The notes beneath the pieces are model-generated. The model was given only the letters and a program-made list of their open reading frames with translations, did not search any database and was not told the DNA's origin. From the NCBI RefSeq assembly GCF_905220705.1, contig NZ_CAJNAT010000012.1:144913-208912 (forward strand): a DNA stretch of 64,000 bases, in the 5' to 3' direction. The stretch comes from Paraburkholderia domus. Its GTDB lineage: Bacteria > Pseudomonadota > Gammaproteobacteria > Burkholderiales > Burkholderiaceae. Shown here piece after piece: positions 26,723-35,129 of the stretch; the first letter of the stretch is position 1, and each line of letters starts with the position of its first letter. The position numbers and the translations under genes were made by a program.

Positions 26723-27556
26723 TCATACCGTCCGGTCATGATAGTGCGCGGTGAACAACGGCCCTTGCACGAAGCGCACATCGTACTGCTGCAGCGCGAC
26801 GAACTGCGGCTCATCCACCACGCGATTGAAGATCAGCGGAATCCGCAGCCGGTTCGCATAGCCGACTAACGGCTTCACCATGGCATCGCGCAAAGCGACC
26901 GCCGCATCCATTTTGATGAAGTCGAGCCGCGCCGTTTCCGACACCGACAGAATCTGCCCCGCGTTCGACAGATTACCCGCCACCTTGAAACCATAGCGCT
27001 GATAGCTCGTGGTCAGATAGCCGAGGAATGTCTTGTGCGCGACCGCTGCCGCCGGCAACTCGATCACCACCCGCGACGGGTTTAGTCCGAACGACACCAG
27101 CACGGTCGAGAAATGCCGCCCGTGGTCGTACTTGACGCTCTTGAGCAGGCGCTCGTGCACGCGCAGAAACAGTAGCCCGTGGCGTTGCGCACCGAAGAAA
27201 TTGATCGCGTGCAGCGCGCGTGACATGCGGTCAAGCGCGACCAGTTCCTGATCGTCGGCGATCCGGTCGAAGGGATCGAAGACATCGAAGGGCGCGCCGT
27301 CGAGACGCTGCGTGACTGCCTGAAACCCAAGCTCATCGCCGAAACGGTCCACGCCCTCGGCGCCCGACGACAACGACTGCGCCAGCGCGTGCACGCTGAT
27401 ATCGAAGATCGGCTCATAGGCACTGCCGAGCTCGACGCCATCGAACCGGGCCAGCGCGATCCCGCTATGCACGCCGGTTCCCATCACCAGATGTTCGCCG
27501 AGAAATGGGTGATCGGCGGCGCGTGCAATCAGATTGGGGATGGTCGGCGGAATCAT
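26723..27556 (-). CDS. Degenerate EAL-domain protein
   Basis: A 277-residue cytoplasmic protein with an EAL-like fold. YEPIFDISVHALA opens the domain, INFFGAQRHGLLFLRVH and VVIELPAAAVAHK align with strands 2 and 4, LDFIKMDAAV keeps the conserved Lys, and FVQGPLFTAHY is the C-terminal QG motif. Key catalytic features are missing: EAL itself reads EGV, and the metal-binding DDFGTG is replaced by AGNLSNAG. It is probably not a c-di-GMP phosphodiesterase, but may bind the nucleotide or a protein partner, as non-catalytic EAL proteins (YdiV type) do. No GGDEF or sensor domain. Divergent from hmgA across 319 bp. Confidence 0.8.
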   Translation of the reverse strand: MIPPTIPNLIARAADHPFLGEHLVMGTGVHSGIALARFDGVELGSAYEPIFDISVHALAQSLSSGAEGVDRFGDELGFQAVTQRLDGAPFDVFDPFDRIADDQELVALDRMSRALHAINFFGAQRHGLLFLRVHERLLKSVKYDHGRHFSTVLVSFGLNPSRVVIELPAAAVAHKTFLGYLTTSYQRYGFKVAGNLSNAGQILSVSETARLDFIKMDAAVALRDAMVKPLVGYANRLRIPLIFNRVVDEPQFVALQQYDVRFVQGPLFTAHYHDRTV

Positions 27557-27875
27557 GTAGGCGTGTAGATGGCGATAAGTGCGCGCTCAGCGCTCGGCAA
27601 CGCGACTCGGTTGCCGCATGCACTGATGGTAGCAGTCCGCACCGCGCGCACTTGAACAAAATGCTCATAACGTTATCGGCCGAACGCTTGTCGCCACGGG
27701 CTGCCGGCGCTTTCGCGACTTGTTTTCAGGGTATACGTTAATTTCACTATTCGTAATTAGTTTTACCATACGTAAATTGCATCGCGGCTGCGATGGCGGC
27801 CGCCTATCCGAGCCGCAGACGGCTTGAGACGAACGGATCACGTCGACAAGATCGAGTATCAACGGAGAACCTTGC
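27557..27875. promoter_or_regulatory. Divergent promoter region, EAL gene / hmgA
   Basis: 319 bp. The stretch 27730-27782 is markedly A+T-rich against its surroundings. It contains two direct copies of a motif, ATACGTTAATTTCA (27733-27746) and ATACGTAAATTGCA (27768-27781), plus a related TTCGTAATTA between them. These look like regulator sites for hmgA-fahA; the regulator is not known. Confidence 0.55.
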
Positions 27876-29222
27876 ATGGATACCCAAACACGCACGCCGA
27901 ATACCGCCAGCTCGCGGCTCGAAATCGAGCCGGGCTACCAGTCGGGATTTGCGAACGAATTTGCTACGGAGGCCTTGCCGGGCGCGTTGCCCGAAGGCCG
28001 CAATTCGCCGCAACGCGCGGCCTATGGCTTGTACGCGGAGCAACTGTCGGGCACCGCGTTCACCGCACCGCGCGGGCATAACCGCCGTTCGTGGCTGTAC
28101 CGGATTCGTCCGGCGGCAGTTCACAAGCCGTTCACGCAACTGCCCTCGGACCGGCTCGTCGCCAACTTCGCCGAGGTGCCGCCGACGCCGCCTAACCAGT
28201 TGCGCTGGGATGCATTGCCGATGCCCGCTGAGCCGACCGATTTCGTCGACGGCTGGGTGACGATGGCCGGCAACGGTTCAGCTGAAGCGATGAACGGCTG
28301 CGCGATCCACTTGTATGCAGCGAACCGCTCGATGAAGGATCGCTTCTTCTACAGCGCCGACGGCGAATTGCTGATCGTGCCGCAAGAAGGCCGCCTGCAT
28401 ATCGCCACCGAAATGGGTCGGCTCGACGTCGAGCCGTTCGAGATCGCGGTGATCCCGCGCGGCGTGCGCTTCGCGGTGAGCCTGCCGGATGGCACGGCGC
28501 GCGGCTATATCTGCGAGAACTTCGGTGCGCTGCTGCGTCTGCCGGATCTCGGCCCGATCGGCTCAAATGGCCTGGCCAATCCGCGCGATTTCTTGACGCC
28601 GCACGCCGCCTACGAAGATCGCGAAGGCGACTTCGAACTTGTCGCCAAGATGAACGGCAACCTGTGGCGCGCGGACATCGGTCATTCGCCGCTCGACGTG
28701 GTTGCGTGGCACGGTAATTACGCGCCGTACAAATACGACCTGCGCCGTTTCAACACGATTGGCTCGATCAGCTTCGACCATCCGGACCCGTCGATTTTCC
28801 TGGTGTTGCAATCGCAAAGCGATACGCCGGGTGTCGACACGATCGACTTCGTGATTTTCCCGCCGCGCTGGCTCGCGGCCGAAGATACGTTCCGTCCGCC
28901 CTGGTTCCATCGCAACGTCGCGAGCGAATTCATGGGTCTTGTGCACGGCGTGTACGACGCAAAGGCCGAGGGCTTTGTGCCGGGCGGTGCGAGTCTGCAC
29001 AACTGCATGTCGGGTCATGGGCCTGACGCGGATACCTTCCTGAAAGCGTCGCATGGCGATACGTCGATGCCGAAAAAAGTCGACGACACGATGGCCTTCA
29101 TGTTCGAAACGCGCACCTTGATCAAGCCGACTCGTTTCGCGCTCGAAACCGCGCAATTGCAGGCGCATTACTACGAGTGCTGGCAAGGTCTCAAGAAACA
29201 CTTCAACCCGGAGCAACGATGA
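27876..29222 (+). CDS. hmgA: Homogentisate 1,2-dioxygenase
   Basis: A 448-residue Fe(II) ring-cleavage enzyme converting homogentisate to maleylacetoacetate in tyrosine/phenylalanine breakdown. The N-terminal YQSGFANEFATEALPGALPEGRNSPQ and GTAFTAPR are HGO signatures. The C-terminal metal site lies in PPRWLAAEDTFRPPWFHRNVASEFMGLVHG (His and Glu ligands) and LHNCMSGHGPDADTF. ATG at 27876 after a GGAGA site. Overlaps fahA by ATGA, so the two are translationally coupled. The isomerase maiA is not in the window. Confidence 0.97.
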   Translation: MDTQTRTPNTASSRLEIEPGYQSGFANEFATEALPGALPEGRNSPQRAAYGLYAEQLSGTAFTAPRGHNRRSWLYRIRPAAVHKPFTQLPSDRLVANFAEVPPTPPNQLRWDALPMPAEPTDFVDGWVTMAGNGSAEAMNGCAIHLYAANRSMKDRFFYSADGELLIVPQEGRLHIATEMGRLDVEPFEIAVIPRGVRFAVSLPDGTARGYICENFGALLRLPDLGPIGSNGLANPRDFLTPHAAYEDREGDFELVAKMNGNLWRADIGHSPLDVVAWHGNYAPYKYDLRRFNTIGSISFDHPDPSIFLVLQSQSDTPGVDTIDFVIFPPRWLAAEDTFRPPWFHRNVASEFMGLVHGVYDAKAEGFVPGGASLHNCMSGHGPDADTFLKASHGDTSMPKKVDDTMAFMFETRTLIKPTRFALETAQLQAHYYECWQGLKKHFNPEQR

Positions 29223-30517
29223 ACGCATTGAGCGATCTTCAGGCGACGCTCGATCCGTCGCGCAAGAGCTGGGTCGAATCGGCAAACGACTCGACCACAG
29301 ATTTTTCGATCCAGAACCTGCCGTTCGGCATTTTCAGCGATAAGACCAATGGCACGCGCCGCGTGGGCGTGGCGATCGGCGATGAGATCGTCGATCTGGC
29401 AGCGCTGCAAACGGCGGGTGTGCTGACAGTATCGAAGGACGCCGTTTTTGCGAGTGACACGCTCAACGATTTCATTTCGCTTGGCCGCGATGCATGGCGC
29501 AGCGTGCGCATCCAGTTGAGCAATCTGCTGGCGCGCGACACCGCGACCTTGCGCGACGACGCCGCCTTGCGTTCGAAAGCACTCGTGCGTCAAGTCGATG
29601 CACAACTGCATCTGCCGGTGCAGATCCCGGGCTACACCGATTTCTATTCGTCGAAGGAGCACGCGACGAACGTCGGCTCGATGTTCCGCGATCCGAAGAA
29701 TGCGTTGCTGCCGAACTGGTCGGAGATGCCGATCGGCTATAACGGACGCGCATCGTCGGTGGTGGTGAGCGGCACGCCGGTGCGGCGTCCTAACGGCCAG
29801 CTGAAACTGCCGGATCAGGAACGTCCGGTGTTCGGCGCATGTCGCAAGCTGGATATCGAACTGGAGACGGGTTTCGTGATTGGCAGCGGCAATGCATTGG
29901 GCGAGCCGATTGCCTGTGCCGATGCCGAAGCGCACATCTTCGGCATGGTGCTGCTGAACGACTGGAGCGCGCGGGATATTCAGCAATGGGAGTACGTGCC
30001 GCTCGGTCCGTTCAACGCGAAGACATTCGCGACGACGATCTCGCCTTGGATCGTGACGCTCGACGCGCTCGAACCGTTCCGCGTCGCGCAGCCGGCACAG
30101 GAGCCGCAACCGTTGGCGTACTTGCGTCACGACGGCAAACACGCGTTCGACATCTCACTGGAAGTGACTCTGCGGCCACAAACGGCCACGCAGGCCACCA
30201 CGATCTCGCGGACCAACTTCAAGCACATGTACTGGACGATGGCGCAACAGCTCGCGCATCACACGGTATCGGGCTGCAATACGCGGGTTGGCGATCTGAT
30301 GGGTTCGGGCACGATCAGCGGCCCGACCGCCGATTCGTGCGGCAGCCTGCTCGAGTCCACGTGGAACGGCAAGAATCCGTTGGAATTGAAGGAAGGCGGC
30401 ACACGCGGGTTTATCGAAGACGGCGACGAACTGACGCTCGCTGGCTGGTGCCAGGGCGATGGGTACCGCGTGGGCTTCGGGACATGTGCAGGGGAGATTT
30501 TGCCGGCGCAGAAGTAA
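29219..30517 (+). CDS. fahA: Fumarylacetoacetase
   Basis: A 432-residue hydrolase splitting fumarylacetoacetate to fumarate and acetoacetate, the last step of homogentisate degradation. NLPFGIFSDKTNGTRRVGVAIGDEIVDLAAL is the N-terminal SH3-like domain. The catalytic domain has YTDFYSSKEHATNVGSMFR, GYNGRASSVVVSGTPVRRPNGQ, DIELETGFVIG (metal-binding Glu), LLNDWSARDIQQWEYVPLGPFNAKTF and SGTISGPTADSCGSLLE. The ATG at 29219 overlaps the hmgA stop. Followed by a strong terminator, so hmgA-fahA forms a two-gene operon. Confidence 0.96.
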   Translation: MNALSDLQATLDPSRKSWVESANDSTTDFSIQNLPFGIFSDKTNGTRRVGVAIGDEIVDLAALQTAGVLTVSKDAVFASDTLNDFISLGRDAWRSVRIQLSNLLARDTATLRDDAALRSKALVRQVDAQLHLPVQIPGYTDFYSSKEHATNVGSMFRDPKNALLPNWSEMPIGYNGRASSVVVSGTPVRRPNGQLKLPDQERPVFGACRKLDIELETGFVIGSGNALGEPIACADAEAHIFGMVLLNDWSARDIQQWEYVPLGPFNAKTFATTISPWIVTLDALEPFRVAQPAQEPQPLAYLRHDGKHAFDISLEVTLRPQTATQATTISRTNFKHMYWTMAQQLAHHTVSGCNTRVGDLMGSGTISGPTADSCGSLLESTWNGKNPLELKEGGTRGFIEDGDELTLAGWCQGDGYRVGFGTCAGEILPAQK

Positions 30518-30575
30518 CGGGGTATAAGCAACGTCTCAGAAGTAACGACGGCAACGAAGCTCGCCGCCTCGCAAA

Positions 30576-30608
30576 AAAACGGGGAAGCCATAATGGCTTC
30601 CCCGTTTT
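30576..30608 (+). terminator. Terminator of hmgA-fahA
   Basis: A perfect 15-bp stem (30576-30590 with 30594-30608, core CGGGGAAGCCA/TGGCTTCCCCG), a 3-base loop and a T run at the end of the right arm. Confidence 0.88.
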
Positions 30609-30739
30609 CATATGAGAGCGGCACGGCACGCGTCACGACGTCAAACCGGAGGTGCGGCCAGGACATCTCGCCGAGGCGAAGGGAAGGCTTCCTACAAGCC
30701 GTAAGCGCGCCCCTGGTTTCCCATGCAAACCCATCCACG

Positions 30740-30945
30740 ACGCACGCAGTGCGGAGTGGGAGCTGATGACTCCTTTGTCACTAACGCGGAGTGTGCGAGG
30801 GCACCGATTCCAGATGCACCACTACCGCAACTGTGCGAGGAACCCGCTTAAGAATTAGCGGGGTGAGCCGCTTTCTTTGCTTATCTTTCTTTGCGGCGGC
30901 AAAGAAAGTAAGTGCCGCCCCGCACAGGGGCAACGCTAATAGACC
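30740..30945 (+). repeat. Dispersed structured repeat, copy A
   Basis: About 200 bp shared with copies at 43256-43560 (inverted) and 43945-44253. It contains three consecutive potential hairpins: CCCGCT/AGCGGG (30843-30862), CTTTCTTTGC/GCAAAGAAAG within 30880-30912, and GCCCC/GGGGC (30917-30931). A short frame inside it (RCTTTATVRGTRLRISG and FFAAAKKVSAAPHRGNAN) recurs in the other copies but has no ribosome site or plausible composition. I regard it as a non-coding repeat. Confidence 0.85.
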
Positions 30946-30986
30946 ACCAAGTAAAGAAAAATCCACCCAGCAACGAGTAACAAACC

Positions 30987-32150
30987 TCACGATCCAACAA
31001 CCCGCATCGGCGCACGCCGCCTTTCCCACCAAACAGCAACAAGGAAGGCAAGCGCAGCAACCAGAAGCACGCCGACCATCGCATCGTTGCCAACACCCTT
31101 CATCAACGCTCCGGCCACCAGCGGGCCACCGAAACTCGCCGCACTCCACGACGCCCCCACCAGCGAACTCGCCGACACCAGCGCGACACCACGAAACCGC
31201 TGACCGCAGGCGACCAGCGACAGCGTATAAATCGCTCCAGCCGTAGCACCGAGCACATAGAGCAAAGGCCAGCACAGCCACGGCGACGTCATCGCCCAAG
31301 GCAGAAACGGCAGCAGCACCACGACGATCACACCGCAGCCGATATGCACACGTTCGCGGCCGAGCCGGTCGGCGAGCCAGCCGATTGGAAACTGCATGGT
31401 CGTGTCGCCGAGCAGCAGGGCCGACGCGAACAGCACGGCGACCTCGCTCGTAATGCCGTGCGCCATGGCGAAGAGCGGCAGCAGCGATAGCGCGATCGTA
31501 TCGAACAACGCGAAAAAGCCCGTGCCGATCACGAGCGCCGGCATCTGTGGCAGCACATGGCGCCAGCTTCCGTGCGCCGCGTGTTCATCGTCCGACGCCT
31601 GGGGCGTCGTGCGGATGCTGGCGAGCGCCGGCAAAGCGAGCAGGAAGATTGCACCGCAGATCAGGAAGCGCCAGTACGTGTAGTCGGCGATCTGACTCAC
31701 CAGCACCGGGCCGGCCATCTGGAACAGCGTGAAGTTGGTCGCGTAGATCGCGATGACGCGGCCGCGCGTGGCGTCATCGGCGAGCTGGTTGACCCATGCT
31801 TCGCCGATCGTGAAGAGCAGCATCAGCGCGGCGCCGCAGAGTACGCGCAACACCGCCCATAGCCACAGGTTCGATGTGAGTTGCATCAGCGCGGTTGCCA
31901 GCGCTACCACCAGCACCGCGCCGACGATCACCTGGCGGCCGCCGAAGTGCGCCGCAACCCAGGCCGCCACCGGCACGACGATCAGGCCGCCGCCCGCTTG
32001 TGCGGCAGTCAGCAGGCCGACCACGTCGGTACCGTAGCCAGCTTGCGTGAGCGCGAGGGCGGTGAGGGGAAGCGTGGCACCGCTGCCGAGTCCGACGACG
32101 GCAACACTCAGGATCAGAGCGAGGAAATCGCGAGTGAAGATGACTTTCAT
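30987..32150 (-). CDS. MFS transporter
   Basis: A 387-residue major facilitator with about 12 TM segments in two six-helix halves. AHFGGRQVIVG between TM2 and TM3 is the loop usually holding the RxGRR-like motif, and GWLADRLGRERVHIGCG is the equivalent in the second half. ISEL-type substrate clues are absent. The sequence suggests the YcaD/DHA-like exporter groups, but the substrate cannot be assigned. The C-terminus is basic (WWERRRAPMR). The stop lies only about 40 bp from dispersed repeat copy A. Upstream on the same strand lies a second MFS gene, 86 bp away. Confidence 0.85.
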   Translation of the reverse strand: MKVIFTRDFLALILSVAVVGLGSGATLPLTALALTQAGYGTDVVGLLTAAQAGGGLIVVPVAAWVAAHFGGRQVIVGAVLVVALATALMQLTSNLWLWAVLRVLCGAALMLLFTIGEAWVNQLADDATRGRVIAIYATNFTLFQMAGPVLVSQIADYTYWRFLICGAIFLLALPALASIRTTPQASDDEHAAHGSWRHVLPQMPALVIGTGFFALFDTIALSLLPLFAMAHGITSEVAVLFASALLLGDTTMQFPIGWLADRLGRERVHIGCGVIVVVLLPFLPWAMTSPWLCWPLLYVLGATAGAIYTLSLVACGQRFRGVALVSASSLVGASWSAASFGGPLVAGALMKGVGNDAMVGVLLVAALAFLVAVWWERRRAPMRVVGS

Positions 32151-32236
32151 CGGGCGAGATGCTACTACGGCCGCGGGTCATTCGCACCTTTGTGCGGATT
32201 GCATGAGCGCGGGTGAGGGCGCGCCCGTGCCCCCGG

Positions 32237-33403
32237 TTACCCCGCTACCGCCATCCGCTGCGCACGCCGGTCGATCGACACCGACCACAGCGTCAGCGCC
32301 AGCGCACCGATCGAGGTCGCCACGCCGACCCATGGCAGCGTGGTGAGCGGCGCGCCCGCGCCGATCGCCATACCGCCGAGCCACGCGCCCGTTGCATTGC
32401 CGAGGTTGAACGCGCCTTGATTCAGCGTCGATGCCAGATTCGGCGCATGGCTCGCGCGGTCGACAATCAGCATTTGCAGCGGGGGGACGATCGCGAAAGC
32501 CAGAATGCCCCATACGAAGATTGTGATCATCGCCGGGATCTCGGCGTGCATCGTGCCGGCAAAGATAGTCAGGATGACGACGATCGCCAGCAGAAACGCC
32601 ACCAGCGAGGGCATTAGCCGCCAGTCCGCGAGCTTGCCGCCGAGCGTGCTGCCCACCGTCAAGCCGAGGCCGAACAGCAGCAGTACAAACGTGACCGCAT
32701 GCGGGGTGAAACCGGTCACGTCTTCAAGAATCGGCGTGATGTAGGTGAAGGTGGAAAACAGGCTGGCCGACGCGAGCACGCTGATGCCGAGCACCATCAG
32801 CACTTGCGGATTCTTCAGCACGCTGAATTCGCGCACGAGGCTCGCTTTCTGCATGTCGATCTTTGCCGGCAGGCATACCGCGAGCGCGCCCGCGGCGACG
32901 ATGCCAATGCCGGTCACGGCCCAGAAGGTCGCGCGCCAGCCCACTGCCTGGCCGAGTGCCGTGCCGAGCGGCACGCCGAGCACGTTGGCGAGCGTCAAGC
33001 CGGTGAACATCAGCGCGATGGCCTGCGCGCGGCGGTTCGGCGCGACGAGACCCGCAGCGACCACCGAACCGATACCGAAGAACGCCCCATGGCAAAACGC
33101 GGTGACGATGCGCGCGGCCATCAGCACCGCGTAGCCCGGCGCGATCGCGCACAGCAGGTTGCCGACGATGAACACGCCGATCAGGCTCATCAATGCCTTC
33201 TTGCGTGGCATGTTGGCCACTGCGATCGCAACGATCGGCGCGCCAATGGTGACACCGAGCGCATAAGCGGACACCAGCATGCCGGCCGCCGGGATCGACA
33301 CGGACAGATCGCGCGCGACATCGGGCAGCAGCCCCATGATCACGAATTCAGTGGTACCGATTCCAAACGCGGCAACGGCGAGGGCGAGCAGGGGTAAAGG
33401 CAT
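32237..33403 (-). CDS. MFS transporter, AraJ/YdhP-like
   Basis: A 388-residue DHA1-type major facilitator. The N-terminus ALAVAAFGIGTTEFVIMGLLPDVARDL and the following VSAYALGVTIGAPIV are the signature of the AraJ/YdhP/PbuE drug and metabolite efflux group. GGKLADWRLMPSLVA is the second-half loop motif. Twelve hydrophobic segments are visible. Expected to export a small molecule by proton antiport; substrate unknown. Upstream of the other MFS gene in the same direction. Confidence 0.88.
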   Translation of the reverse strand: MPLPLLALAVAAFGIGTTEFVIMGLLPDVARDLSVSIPAAGMLVSAYALGVTIGAPIVAIAVANMPRKKALMSLIGVFIVGNLLCAIAPGYAVLMAARIVTAFCHGAFFGIGSVVAAGLVAPNRRAQAIALMFTGLTLANVLGVPLGTALGQAVGWRATFWAVTGIGIVAAGALAVCLPAKIDMQKASLVREFSVLKNPQVLMVLGISVLASASLFSTFTYITPILEDVTGFTPHAVTFVLLLFGLGLTVGSTLGGKLADWRLMPSLVAFLLAIVVILTIFAGTMHAEIPAMITIFVWGILAFAIVPPLQMLIVDRASHAPNLASTLNQGAFNLGNATGAWLGGMAIGAGAPLTTLPWVGVATSIGALALTLWSVSIDRRAQRMAVAG

Positions 33404-33518
33404 GGTGACGGAGCGTGAATCGGCGCGACGGGGAGCGTCGTGCGGCAGGCGCGCGTTTTCGGGGCGAGAACGCCTGCGCCATGCGAGGGGAAAACAGTAG
33501 GGGATTCTACCTAAGTCA

Positions 33519-33557
33519 AAACAGCCTTGCTGATCGTCAATCCGGCTGTTGTTTTTT
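33519..33557. terminator. Possible terminator after enoyl-CoA hydratase gene
   Basis: AACAGCC (33520-33526) can pair with GGCTGTT (33544-33550). A T run follows on the plus strand and a shorter one on the minus strand. The loop is long (17 bases), so it is only a weak candidate. Confidence 0.4.
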
Positions 33558-33604
33558 GCTGAAAGCCGCGTTTGAGCGCGCTTACAAGCGTAAGTGGCTG
33601 CGGT

Positions 33605-34429
33605 TTATGGCGAGTTTCCGTCAGGTTGAAGGGTGCTGCCGTGGCGGCCGGCGCCTTCGGCGAAACGTGCGGCGCCTGTCACGCCCTCGTCGAATACCGC
33701 CTGGTAACCGCCTGCGCCTTCGCGTCGCAGCGCCAGGGCGAAATCCTCGAGCGTGCTGTTTTCCAACGCGGAGCGGCGGTCCGCCAGCAGCGCTGCCTGC
33801 GGAAAGGCTGCCAATTCAGCAGCTAACCGTTCAGCTGCCGCGCGTGCTTCGCCCTTACGCACGACGCGGTTGGCAAGACCGAAGCTGAGCGCTTCCTGCG
33901 CGTCCACCGCTCGGCCGGTCAGGATCAGGTCAAGTGCCCGCGACAGCCCGATCAGTCGCGGCAAACGGATCGTGCCGCCATCGATTAGCGGAATTCCGAC
34001 ACGCCGGCAGAACACGCCGAGCACGGCATCTTCTTCGACGACTCGCAGATCGCACATCGCTGCCAGTTCGAGGCCGCCTGCAACCGCATATCCGGCAATC
34101 GCGGCGATCACCGGTTTGCTGAAGCTCATACGCGTCGGTCCCATCGGACCGGGACCACTGCCGTCGGCGTGTAGTTCATTGCGTCGGGTTTCGTCGGCGA
34201 GCGCGGTGAGATCCGCGCCGGCACAGAAGGTACCGCCTGCGCCGAACAGCACGGCCGCGCGCCATGCCGGTTCCGCTTCGAAGCGACGGAAGGCGGCGTT
34301 GAGCCCTTCCGCAGTCGGACGGTCGACGGCATTACGCCGCATAGGCCGTTCGAGCACGATGGTGGCGACGCCGGTGTCCTCATCGGCCTCGATACGCACA
34401 TGTTCATTCAGATATTGCGGGGCTATCAT
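33605..34429 (-). CDS. Enoyl-CoA hydratase/isomerase family protein
   Basis: A 274-residue crotonase-fold protein. VATIVLERPMRRNAVDRPTAEGL is the N-terminal substrate loop and GGTFCAGADLTAL the first oxyanion-hole segment. KPVIAAIAGYAVAGGLELAAMCDLRVVEEDAVLGVFCRRVGIPLIDGGTIRLPRLIGLSRALDLILTGR is the complete crotonase core. Hydratase Glu residues are not clearly both present: the Glu of GGLELA is conserved, while the second position reads DGGT, so isomerase or other chemistry is possible. Start at the ATG at 34429. Diverges from the ParB-like gene. Substrate unknown. Confidence 0.85.
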   Translation of the reverse strand: MIAPQYLNEHVRIEADEDTGVATIVLERPMRRNAVDRPTAEGLNAAFRRFEAEPAWRAAVLFGAGGTFCAGADLTALADETRRNELHADGSGPGPMGPTRMSFSKPVIAAIAGYAVAGGLELAAMCDLRVVEEDAVLGVFCRRVGIPLIDGGTIRLPRLIGLSRALDLILTGRAVDAQEALSFGLANRVVRKGEARAAAERLAAELAAFPQAALLADRRSALENSTLEDFALALRREGAGGYQAVFDEGVTGAARFAEGAGRHGSTLQPDGNSP

Positions 34430-34505
34430 CGCTGTGTCCGTAAAGGTTCGCGTCCGGCTGCACATGCAGGGTGCTCATGCAGTGTGATTAATACCGTTGG
34501 TTGTC

Positions 34506-35129
34506 ATGCATCTTTCACAATCGGCTCGTAGCGTTAGCGCTCTTTTAACGCGCTGGCGTTTTTTAGCTAGCTTTCCGAGCCTGCCTTTGCCCTTGTCCAA
34601 TTCATCGCCCGAAGCTGCGTCGGCCTGTGCCGAGACGGTCTGGATCGTGCCCCTGCATGAACATGAACATCCATGGTACGACCATGTGCGCCTGAAACGT
34701 GTCTTCGTGACTGACGGCACGCGCCATCAAGTGGTCATGGTCGATGTGCGCAAACTGCTGGAATGCGCGGATCGCGACAACACCGATTATGTTTTGAAGC
34801 CGGTTGCCGAATGGCATTCGGGCAAGGTGCGTGGCATTCGCGAGTTTCTCGATCCGGATAATCCGCGTATTCCGCAGATGCCATACGTAACGATCTCGAC
34901 GCGTCGCGCGCCGGGTTTGCTGGGTTGGTTCGGTATCGAGCGCGAGGGCGTGGTGGCGTTTCGCAACGGCCAGCATCGCGCGCGCTATCTGGCCGATGCG
35001 GGCGCGCGGTGGTTTCCGGTGGAAGTGCACGAGCGCGAAGCAGCCTTGCTGCGTGAGATCTGCGGCGCAGCGGACGACGCCCGCACGGCCATCCGACAGA
35101 CCACGGCGGATGGCGGCAGCAAACCCTAA
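34506..35129 (+). CDS. ParB-like (GQHR motif) protein, resembles plasmid fertility-inhibition factors
   Basis: A 207-residue soluble protein if the ATG at 34506 is used; the frame is also open to a TTG at 34497. The conserved-looking part begins at ETVWIVPLHEHEHPWYDHVRLKRV and includes MVDVRKLLECA, PYVTISTRRAPGLLGWFGIEREGVVAFRNGQHRARYLADAGARWFPVEVHERE. The NGQHRARYL motif is the ParB/sulfiredoxin-like nucleotide-binding signature (GxHRxxA). Chromosomal proteins of this shape in Burkholderia resemble the plasmid fertility-inhibition (FiwA/Osa-type) group; I make that link from memory of the motif and size, not a search. Lone gene, converging on the dehydrogenase with a 4-base stop overlap. Confidence 0.65.
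   Translation: MHLSQSARSVSALLTRWRFLASFPSLPLPLSNSSPEAASACAETVWIVPLHEHEHPWYDHVRLKRVFVTDGTRHQVVMVDVRKLLECADRDNTDYVLKPVAEWHSGKVRGIREFLDPDNPRIPQMPYVTISTRRAPGLLGWFGIEREGVVAFRNGQHRARYLADAGARWFPVEVHEREAALLREICGAADDARTAIRQTTADGGSKP

Noticed and set aside
30791..31246. Short frames within repeat copies A and B (e.g. RCTTTATVRGTRLRISG) that look conserved.
   Set aside because: Similarity reflects the DNA repeat; frames run into unrelated flanking sequence or neighbouring genes at different points and lack ribosome sites.
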